Under the pieces are notes generated by a model. That model saw nothing but the letters and a program-made list of their open reading frames with translations, was not told where the DNA came from and searched no databases. Made by a program: the position numbers and the translations under genes. From the NCBI GenBank assembly GCA_030248215.1, contig JASANG010003638.1:1-64000 (forward strand): a stretch of 64,000 nt of DNA. Direction: 5' to 3'. Each line of letters opens with the position of its first letter. Position 1 is the first letter of the stretch. This stretch comes from Enoplolaimus lenunculus. Its lineage: Eukaryota > Nematoda > Enoplea > Enoplida > Thoracostomopsidae. Positions 1-9,900 of the stretch are shown here, piece after piece.

Positions 1-578
1 GTGTACTTCGTTCAGTTACGTATTGCTCGTCTTTAGTTTATTTTATATAATTTATTTTAGATTAATAATTCTGTTAGCATCTGTTAATTTTAACTTTCAT
101 CCAATCAGAAAATATGAGCGCTCGTATTCAAGGCGACTCAACCGAACAACGGTTTAGTTTTGCGGAAATCTTTTGGGTAGAAATTACTATTTGGTTAACC
201 TTTTCAAACTTATATATGACAGGGTATTACCGAGGTCGCAGGTTAATAAAATGTGCCTGAGCCAGATGTGAAGCCACAGGTGCGACGAAATTAAGTAGTT
301 AATATGATGTTTAATGCGCTAACTTTAGCAAATATCTGTAACTTGTATTGATAAATGTTTTAGGTTTACGGTTATTTTCTACGAAATCAACACAATTTTT
401 CGTCATAATTGTTACAAAAGTTAAAATAAAACGCACAAAACAAATAAATTTTGTAAAATTATGCAGAATTTCACTATCGAAAATGGCGGAAAATCCGGCA
501 AAAATTTTACCGCGACCGAAGGTCGTTTTTGTGCCGGAACCCAGGCAGGCTTTCGGTTGTATGGTATTTTGCTGGGTG
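1..578. other. No gene seen
   Basis: AT-rich sequence with only short chance frames on both strands. No splice-supported exon and no clear repeat end was found before the MITE at 579. Confidence 0.5.
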
Positions 579-952
579 CAATGGCGGATTCACGGGGGGG
601 GGCCACCCCGGCCGTGGCCCCGCAGCGTCTCGCCAAAAATTATATAGTGTCAATTGCTGTTCTACGCTGTTTATTTCTCTGTTTTATATACAATAGTATA
701 AGCACGCTTTAAAGTTTCTTGGCCCTAGAGTCATTTATGCGCTACAATTAGGGATAATAGACATTTATGGACTCTAAACAAGGGTTTAAGGACTGTACCC
801 GCTTAAGGATTCTTATTAGGGATACGGTACTTATCTGGGACTCAAAATGAGGACCCCCTCTCTTATTTGGGTCACTACAGTATGGGTCAAAAATAAGTTT
901 ATTACCTGTGAAATTTTACCCCCCCCATTTTTGAGTCCTGAATCCGCCACTG
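579..952. mobile_element. hAT-like MITE copy 1, with 8-bp target duplication
   Basis: The element begins CAATGGCGGATTC and ends GAATCCGCCACTG (inverted ends). It is flanked on both sides by the 8-bp duplication GCTGGGTG (571-578 and 953-960), the signature of hAT-type transposition. No coding capacity. The interior is shared with the copy at 52820-53196 and contains part of the TA-flanked MITE family. It was inserted at the left tip of another repeat (953 onward). Confidence 0.85.
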
Positions 953-1045
953 GCTGGGTGTAAAACAGATAGTAAAAAATAACGGAAACGGTAAACGGAT
1001 CAAGGATTATTTCTCTCCAATACAAATTTTGATGGATACGACTTC

Positions 1046-1495
1046 AAGTCTTGACCCGAATAAGAGGTGGGGACTGAAACTTATTTAGCCTCTTCAGAGG
1101 GTATATCCCCCTTGTTATTCGGTTACGGACTGTTATTTATGTTTAACCCACGCTCCGCCGCCGTGCGTTACTGATATATCCGGTACTGCAACTAACCGTT
1201 GAATTGAAAGTTTGTTTGTGTTGTGTCAATAGCTTGAGCGATAATGTAAGGTTATACGTTGGATGGAATGTACTTTCCAAACTTAAGTACGCTTTAAAGT
1301 TTCGAACTCAATTTATTTGGTCTTGGAGTCATTTATGCGCTACAATTAGGGATAATTGACATTTATGGATTCTAATTAAGGTTTAAGGACTCTATCCGCT
1401 TACGGACTCTTATTAGGGATACGGACTCCTATTGATCGGGACTCAAAATGTGGACCCCTTCTTATTACCCCCTCCTCTTATTCGGGTCAATACAG
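1046..1495 (+). mobile_element. TA-flanked MITE (Tc1/mariner-like ends), copy a
   Basis: Shares with copies b, c and e the motif gacccgaataaga at the left and cttattcgggtca at the right, and the internal run of ggactc-containing segments. The left end is degenerate; TA follows the right end. Confidence 0.65.
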
Positions 1496-1625
1496 TACAC
1501 ACTTTAAGGTGGTTACATGAGTCAGTTTTCGGCGAAATTCAATGTAATTCGCCAAATTTCATATTCGGTCATGTATGGGCTTGGATTTGCTATATGAAAG
1601 CGTCTGTGTTTTTATCGATAAAGTA

Positions 1626-1626
<1 letters not shown>

Positions 1627-1690
<64 letters not shown>
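1627..1690. repeat. (TA)n microsatellite
   Basis: About 60 bp of nearly pure TA dinucleotides. Confidence 0.95.
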
Positions 1691-1691
<1 letters not shown>

Positions 1692-1717
1692 GTATTATAT
1701 ACTGCATATATTATAAG

Positions 1718-2015
1718 GTCCGTAGTCAGGCCAACATGCTGAAGGCGCCCAAAAATTTTCTTTGGCCAAACCCTGGTTAATTTTAATCGAGTTCCAAGCG
1801 GGCCAACAGTTATGTTCCAGTAGAAATTTAAGTGGCTTTTAGCCGGGCCCGTAGCCATGGGGGGCCAGTTGGGCTCAGCCCCCCCTGCAAAAAATTTGGC
1901 ACCCCTAGAAGATTTTCAATCTTGCTTGTAAGTCATTGAAAACCCTCGCATGCCGTTCCTGAAAGGTTTTTGGGCGCCGCCTAGCAAGATGAGCTGGCTA
2001 CAGGCCTGCGTTTAC
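1718..2015. repeat. Dispersed repeat fragments with gtagcca-type ends
   Basis: Two adjacent pieces, one around ccgtagtcaggcc and one around cccgtagccatgg, ending tagcaagatgagctggct. The same ending appears at about 56190-56215, and similar starts at 54590 and 11370. Likely degenerate DNA-transposon remains. Confidence 0.45.
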
Positions 2016-2291
2016 CTCTGGTTATGGTCCTATGTATATCTCTATTTATTTGCTTTATTGAAACATATTCGTTTTCAAATTCATTGTTTATCTTTTTGTA
2101 CTATACGTTAATAAATATTATTTTCACGGTAAATCTTGGCTTATCAGCACTGTCTTAGTCACCATATTTACAGAGTATTTTGTGCTAAAATTTGCTACAA
2201 GTTTTCAACAAAATTATAAGCCAACTAAAGCATGATACAATATTTTAGTACTTTGCACTCGTACGTTGGTTTCACCGGAACCACTAAAAAA

Positions 2292-3501
2292 AAGTTATCT
2301 CGGTCATAAGCACTTAAAATAAGTTATCTCGGTCATAAGCACTTAAAATAAGTTATCTCGGTCATAAGCACTTAAAATAAGTTATCTCGGTCATAAGCAC
2401 TTAAAATAAGTTATCTCGGTCATAAGCACTTAAAATAAGTTATCTCGGTCATAAGCACTTAAAATAAGTTATCTCGGTCATAAGCACTTAAAATAAGTTA
2501 TCTCGGTCATAAGCACTTAAAATAAGTTATCTCGGTCATAAGCACTTAAAATAAGTTATCTCGGTCATAAGCACTTAAAATAAGTTATCTCGGTCATAAG
2601 CACTTAAAATAAGTTATCTCGGTCATAAGCACTTAAAATAAGTTATCTCGGTCATAAGCACTTAAAATAAGTTATCTCGGTCATAAGCACTTAAAATAAG
2701 TTATCTCGGTCATAAGCACTTAAAATAAGTTATCTCGGTCATAAGCACTTAAAATAAGTTATCTCGGTCATAAGCACTTAAAATAAGTTATCTCGGTCAT
2801 AAGCACTTAAAATAAGTTATCTCGGTCATAAGCACTTAAAATAAGTTATCTCGGTCATAAGCACTTAAAATAAGTTATCTCGGTCATAAGCACTTAAAAT
2901 AAGTTATCTCGGTCATAAGCACTTAAAATAAGTTATCTCGGTCATAAGCACTTAAAATAAGTTATCTCGGTCATAAGCACTTAAAATAAGTCATCTCGGT
3001 CATAAGCACTTAAAATAAGTTATCATCGGTCATAAGCACTTAAAATAAGTTATCTCGGTCATAAGCACTTAAAATAAGTTATCTCGGTCATAAGCACTTA
3101 AAATAAGTTATCTCGGTCATAAGCACTTAAAATAAGTTATCTCGGTCATAAGCACTTAAAATAAGTTATCTCGGTCATAAGCACTTAAAATAAGTTATCT
3201 CGGTCATAAGCACTTAAAATAAGTTATCTCGGTCATAAGCACTTAAAATAAGTTATCTCGGTCATAAGCACTTAAAATAAGTTATCTCGGTCATAAGCAC
3301 TTAAAATAAGTTATCTCGGTCATAAGCACTTAAAATAAGTTATCTCGGTCATAAGCACTTAAAATAAGTTATCTCGGTCATAAGCACTTAAAATAAGTTA
3401 TCTCGGTCATAAGCACTTAAAATAAGTTATCTCGGTCATAAGCACTTAAAATAAGTTATCTCGGTCATAAGCACTTAAAATAAGTTATCTCGGTCATAAG
3501 C
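2292..3501. repeat. 29-bp tandem array, 41 full copies plus 20 nt
   Basis: The unit reads aagttatctcggtcataagc followed by acttaaaat. 41 x 29 + 20 + one inserted base equals the 1210 bp observed. Only two deviations were seen, in neighbouring copies near 2989 (t to c) and 3024 (one extra base). Such uniformity implies recent expansion or strong homogenisation. Confidence 0.97.
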
Positions 3502-3640
3502 CTAACCGGAATCGGTGTCCAAACCGTCCAAGGTCAGGGATTATCCATGAGTATTACGAAGCACTTTTGCGTCGTGTTTATTTTTAGTTTTTTGACAAAT
3601 GTTCAGAATTTCAAAAATGCGTCGGGTCCTAATCGATTTA

Positions 3641-4082
3641 CCGTTGTGATCCGAATAAGAGGGTGTGGGGTGGGGTTCCCATTTTGAGTCCCAATCAATA
3701 GGAATCCGTATCGCTAATAAGAGCCCGTAAGCGTATGAGTCCCTTAGTCTTAATTATAGTCCATGAAGATCAGTTATTACTAACTGTAGTGTACAAATGA
3801 CTCCAGGACCAAATATAATTGAGTTCGAATCTTTAAAGCGTACTTAAATTTTGAAAGTACATTCCTAAGTATAAAACCTTGCATGATCGCTCAAGCTATT
3901 GACGCAAGACAAATAAAAGTTTAATTCAACGGATAGTTGCAGTACCGGATATATATTAGTAAAACGAAGGGTGGCGGAGCGTGGGTTAAAACAAATAACA
4001 GTCCGTAATCGAATAACAAGAGGGGTACCCTCTGGAGAGGCCAAATAAATTTCAGTACCCCCTCTTATTCGGGTCACTGCAG
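3641..4082 (-). mobile_element. TA-flanked MITE, copy b (inverted)
   Basis: 442 bp with ends ccgttgtgatccgaata and cttattcgggtcactgcag, flanked by TA on both sides (3639-3640 and 4083-4084). Reverse orientation relative to copy a. Confidence 0.75.
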
Positions 4083-4466
4083 TAAAAATGAAAAGATTGC
4101 GAGATATACTCGTGAATTTTAACTAATTTTGAGCATAAAAATAACAAAACATAGCGGTATTCTATAACGAAAGCAGAAACAGACTCAGATTTTTAACTGT
4201 AAACGAATATCCGGTTACACCCAGTAACAAACACCACTTAAAACAACAGTTAAAACCCAAACGCACAGAAAGATGCGACTTTGTCAAACTATGGAAAGTT
4301 TAAAGACCAAAATTGCCAGAACCACCGGCAGAAAGTCTACCGGAACCGGGGGTCTATTTTTAGCCGGAGCCGGAGGCAAACCTCTGCGGGTTGTATTGTA
4401 GTAAAAGCTAAATTTCAGTGAGTTGAAGTTCGATTTTGCCATTTTGGGGTACAGAAGGGATTCTGT

Positions 4467-6364
4467 TGTAGACAGTTTACATAATGTTTTTCCCTGATAA
4501 AAGCTTTCTCTGATTCCGTTGTAATCGTTAAAAAACATCAATGTTTTGTTATCTCCGATTAGTATTTCCCGTTTTTATATGTACAGTCAGGTGTATTTAA
4601 TACAGACTGGAATTTTATCGTGTGCCCGCCGTGTGGAAAATTGACGCAACCATTTCCAAGTACGGTTTTGAAAAACGCTTCAAAAAGGAAATTGAATTTC
4701 AAAACTGTTTCAATTTCCCACAGCTATCGATTTTTTAAACTCAAGTAGTTAATTGATAACATTATTTGATCTTCAATTTACCACTAGCGATTTTTTAAAC
4801 AAGGGCAATGGGAAATTGCGCCATTTTCCAAATTCAATTTCCGCTTTGCCTTGACACTGCAATTACCAAAGTGGAAATTGAAAGAGAAGCATAACGTTTG
4901 CCAATTTAACGATATTGTCCCTGTTATCGAAAATTGAATTTACAGTTTACAATTTCAGTTGTGATATTGTCCCCAAAAAGGTTGAAATTTTGCAACTCAA
5001 AGTTCAAATTGAAGGTCAGAATGACAGTTTCTAGAAATGATGTTTGATGGGCCACCCAAGTCGCAAGGTTGAAATTGTGCGATTGAAATTGAAAGTAGGA
5101 ACTGAATGTGATGGGCCTCCTAAGTTGAAATTTTGGAGAGTTTCTAGAAATGTTTTATGGGCCGCCCAAGTCGCAAGGTTGAAATTGTGCGACTGAAATT
5201 GAAAGTAGAAATTGAATGTGATGGGCCTCCTAAGTTGAAATTTGGACCCCCTTATCACACCCTCTTATTCGGGTAGTTACAATAATAAAATCATTAATAT
5301 TGTACTCTATCCCTTTACGGACTCTAATTAAAGAAATGAAGACGTATTGACTTATAGACTCCAAAATCAGACTATTTTCTCCTCTTTTTATTTGGGTCAG
5401 TACAGTACATAGGTTTTATTCACTGTCATTAGCATGTGCATACTTGATATATTGAACAGTTTTGTTAACTCAATTCATTAAATACGGCAATCTACCACCC
5501 TAAACGGCGTCTTATCCTGGTTTCTAGCTCTTTGTACATGTCAGAACGAACGTAGTCTATTTGAATCAGCTTTTAATCTGCCCCAATTCAAGGCCCGGTT
5601 TATGCCTAACATTACGTATGCAATATTTACCCCATTCAAAATCGAATATTTAGAATAAATTCAGTTGTAAACTGCACGCATCTCTGGCTCATGGCTATGT
5701 CAAATCATCACATATACATAAACATGAATATGCAGATAGAAAGAAAATATAAACGTATAATACATTTTAACAGGTATATTAAACCGTTGAAATTGGAGGT
5801 CAAAGGTCATGTACCTACCGCAGTGTTTCCGCTTTTATGATTTTTTCAATTTCCCACTGCCCTGCTGATTTTCAACTACCGTGAGGGAAATTGAAACTGA
5901 AATTTGGGTGCCCATTTCCCACTGCAGTTTTGGTGACTTTTCAATTTCCTTTTCGACAGCAAATTTAGCTTATCAATTTCCTATTTAAGTTTTAAAAATG
6001 TCTCAATTTCCTACTGCTGTCCTATTTAAATTCCCTATTGGGAAATCGACACTCAAAATATCATTTCAATTTACTAGTACGGTTTGTAAATTGTCTCAAT
6101 TTCCCACTAGACCAATTTTTTCAAATTAAATTTCCTTCCTGACGCGTTTTTCAAAACCGTACTTGGAAATGGTTGCGTCAATTTTCCACACGGCGGGCAC
6201 ACGATAAAATGGATGACGCATAGACAGTTTACATAATGTTTTTTCCCTGATAAAAGCTTTCTCTGATTCCGTTGTAATCGTTAAAAAACATCAATGTTTT
6301 GTTATCTCCGATTAGTATTTCCCGTTTTTATATGTACAGTCAGGTGTATTTAATACAGACTGGA
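4467..6364. repeat. About 145-bp direct repeat on both sides of a transposon
   Basis: Bases about 4467-4611 and about 6219-6364 are nearly identical (acagtttacataatg through tacagactgga), differing by about one base in a T run. The 1.6-kb element 4612-6210 sits between them. Confidence 0.9.
4612..6210. mobile_element. 1.6-kb non-autonomous DNA transposon with long terminal inverted repeats
   Basis: The ends are perfect inverted repeats for about 67 bp (starting attttatcgtgtgcccgccg) and imperfect to nearly 90 bp. A possible 3-bp target duplication gga flanks it (4609-4611, 6211-6213). Short motifs of the form gaaattg/caatttcc recur inside, and about 120 bp are tandemly duplicated at 5036-5245. 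No transposase frame. Family unknown; the length of the ends is unlike the short-ended MITEs nearby. Confidence 0.85.
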
Positions 6365-6907
6365 GCAGGGTACAGCGAAAGGTTTGTCTCCGATTCTGGC
6401 AGAAAGCCGACATTCAGCGTCAGGTTCAATTTCAAACGAACAACGTGTAACCGAATATTCGTTTCCGGTAAAAATCGGTTTCTGTTCTCGTTGCAAAAAG
6501 CCGGAAATGTTGTTATTTTATGAAAACGGAGTAAAAAGGTTTGAAATAAGAGAAAACAATAAGTGAATTTTTAGTTTTAAGAGTATACACTTTTTCTATT
6601 TTTTTTTCAAATACATAAACAGGTCATGGCCAATTTTTGCGGGTATATGAGCACGTAAGCCGAAGGGGTTGACTAGAAAAATTTTAGCGTCTCAACTGGA
6701 AAGTTTCAACCTGGCTTGTTGTTGGTCATCTAAAATCCTTGCGTCACTGTACAGCGCCGCCAGTCACCCGTACGGCGCCGTCCGTCACTTGTGACATATA
6801 CTTTCCAAGATGGAATTCAAAGTTGAATCCCTTAGGGGATTAACCGTTACCATAACCGGCATATATTACATATTACATGTATGTATATATATTGTTGACG
6901 CTTTGAA

Positions 6908-9900
6908 ATGCCAGAATCTACTTATCCATTCGGTTTCGGTGTTTTAGTAAGTAACTTTAATCTTTTTAATACAACATGAATTACAGACCGATGTACTGAT
7001 TTTAATTACACCATTTACTTTTAGCTTTACCATTTAAGCTTAAAAATTTTAATTTTGCCATTAGACGTAAACTTAGGTAGGATAGCCATATTTGAAAGTA
7101 TGAAATATAAGTGAAGGCAATTCCCAGTGACGCTATCCACATTACGGGGCCCAAATATTCGAATTTTTGTTTATTTAAAAATTGCCAAGCAGATCAGCCG
7201 TTCGCTGTCGTACGGCAATTTCAGTACGGCCTCGTATGATGCCCTATGACGACGGAAGGCAGACGGAAATTTCAATGAAAGTATCAAAACTTCGTCATTC
7301 CATCAGTAATTTGTGTTTTTTACAGGGTGAAAACGCATACGAAAATGTCAAAGCTTATTCACGGACCAGTTCAGATTTGATTAAAAATATTCTGGGTGTA
7401 CTGCAAGAACGGTAAATTGTATAATTATAGTAAATTTTGAGACAAATCAGTAATGACGAACGAGATAACACTCAAATGGCTACGGGATTAACCCGTTTAC
7501 GTGATTTTTTTTCATAAACAGCGGCTCAGGTTAATAATTATAGCGGCGTGTTCTTGGCGAGGCAGGGAAACGGCGGGCTTAGAGACCCGGAGATTTGGAC
7601 CAAGGCTTTGAATTAGGCTTACGTTTATAGAGGCTTGAGCTTAGACGGAAACATTGAGGTGCTGTTTTAGAAGCTGGCATAAATTTAATTTTTCAGTTGT
7701 AAAATTATATTTTGATATATGCAAGTTGAATTAGGTGCAAACCAGAGCATACTAGCGTTTTTCTTGCTATAATTTTATCCACACGGACAGGCTCTTAGCC
7801 AGCCCACCTTTCTAGAAGGGCTAAACATTTTTTCAAGAGGGGCATACAAGGGGTTTCAAAGACTTACAACACTGTAAGTTCCAGTGCGTTGATTTTAACA
7901 CAGAATGAGTTGAATCACTCTGTCTGAGTTAGGACTATCAGAAATCAGAATTGTAAGTTGATTCAACTCAATTTGAGATAATTTTTCAATTCGCCAGGAA
8001 TGAAATCAACTGTGAGTGATGAAAATCAACTCAACTCTCAGTGAGTTAATGCTTGTTATTTACTCAGAAAAAACGAACTCTCTCGCTGAGTTGATTATTC
8101 AACTCATTGGAATTTACAGTGAAGCAAGGTTAAAAATTTTCTAGGGACGTAAATTTTTTCCCATGGAAGATCTATTACATCATTTGTAAAAGTAGCATAA
8201 GTACTCAAATGTTTAGTTGGCTACTTATGCATTATTTCAGATGTGAAATTGAACAAACGTACGCAAAAGGTTTAAACAAATTAGCCGCTAAATTAGTCAA
8301 AATATGCCGGACAGCGCTAGGGTAAGTATTTTCAGCTTTACTTTAAATCTATATTATTAAAGCTGGAATGCCCCACATACGTATTTTGCGCACCTTTCCA
8401 ACTTTTCGTTTCTATGTTTGAAACAAAATACAATGAACAGTGTATACATGTACGTTCACTAGTTGTTCTTATTTGGACAAGCGCAGTACCGTTAACCAAT
8501 CAGCATTAGTTTTACATCATTGTTGTTTTGCTCAATATGGCTGCGTTTACAGAGCAGGGTTAAAATCTGATCAAACTGACATTCAACAAATCCTTGAACT
8601 ATCATTCAATAAGTGAGCTTCCAAACAAAATGAAACGGGTTACGATACAGCGTCAGACAGTATCTTTGCCACGGTGACGGCCCCGACGGCCCTGATACAA
8701 CTGTCGGATCAATAGCAAAGAATATACTGCAGTTTGTTTATGATTTTTGTTGATTGTTTTACAGGGACATTGACAATTGCTGGAAAGATGTCGCAAAGGA
8801 AATGGATTTAGAAGCCGACGTTTACAGGTACAGATCTTACAGTATTTGCATTTGGACATATTGAACGTTTGTTTCATTGCTTCATGATTGAATTTAGCTG
8901 TTTAAAAGTTTGGCCAATGTTACTTTAAGGAGCGTAACAGTAAATTAAGCGTATTCCTAAGCCTAAGCCTAAACAGAAAAAATGTACTCTAGAATCTAAA
9001 CCTGCTCTTTTATACACCCACCAGAAACCTGAACGTCCCGTGAAGTTAACATGGACCAAAAGTTTCCTCCGCGTTCCCAAAGAAAAGTTAAAATTAATTT
9101 TCTAAATGCACAAATTACATTTCGCTGTTTATTTTAGCAATTTTCTCAAGCGAAAGCCACGTACTTTACTGATTGAAGCACAATAGCAGTGTTGAAAATG
9201 TTGAACTTTGTACATTTTTAATATTATTTTTGTAGAGATTTCGGCGAAACCCTGCGTGAGCAACTGGTGAAACCAATGAAAAATTTCTACGAATCGCAGG
9301 ATGAATCGAAACGTGCAGTAAGTGATATTTCGCAGATTAAATCGTTTGAAATTAAATTTGAATTCGTTTCATATATGAGCGGATAAAATTTGCTCAAAAA
9401 TGAGACTGCTACGTCGGAATCCATGGTAATTATTGGAGACTGGCTGTCAATGTCCACTTAGAGAGACATGGAAATTAGATTACTTGTACACTGCAAAAAA
9501 TGTTGAGTCAAATTCGACTCCGCCAGAGTCAAACATGCGACTTGTGAGAAGTTCGTGATTTTGCCTTAAGCCGGTATCCTGTATCGCCTGTTATGTTCTT
9601 TATCTCGATGTATGCTTATCGCTCTGATTTAGTAAAACGCGGCCGGTAAATGTTTATTATAAATCCCAGCCCGAAACCCGTACGACACCAAATATTCAAT
9701 ATTAACACCAGCAAATTACAGGGAATGCAATTTGACTGGCAACCCGAGCCGGAATCCTTAAAGCCGACGCCTGAATCTGGTTTAGTCCAGCCACTGGCTT
9801 TACCGTACCCAATACTTTTGTTGTTTTGCAGAATCCGTGCAATCCTAACCCCGTTAGAATTACACCCCGTAAAACCGTGTACTCTAACCCCGTTAGAGTT

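Larger units (their letters stand above)
953..4225. repeat. Nested composite: repeat O split by an inverted MITE pair around a tandem array
   Basis: Bases 953-1045 match the left end, and 4085-4225 the right end (TATCCGGTTACACCC), of the repeat found at 18955-19533. Between them lie two copies of the TA-flanked MITE in opposite orientation (about 1046-1495 and 3641-4082), a (TA)n run, a repeat fragment and the 29-bp tandem array. Arms of about 450 bp enclose about 2.1 kb. Confidence 0.6.

Noticed and set aside
6299-6566. Plus frames after the 1.6-kb element
   Set aside because: Begin in the 145-bp duplicated block and run into repeat O-like motifs; no coding support.
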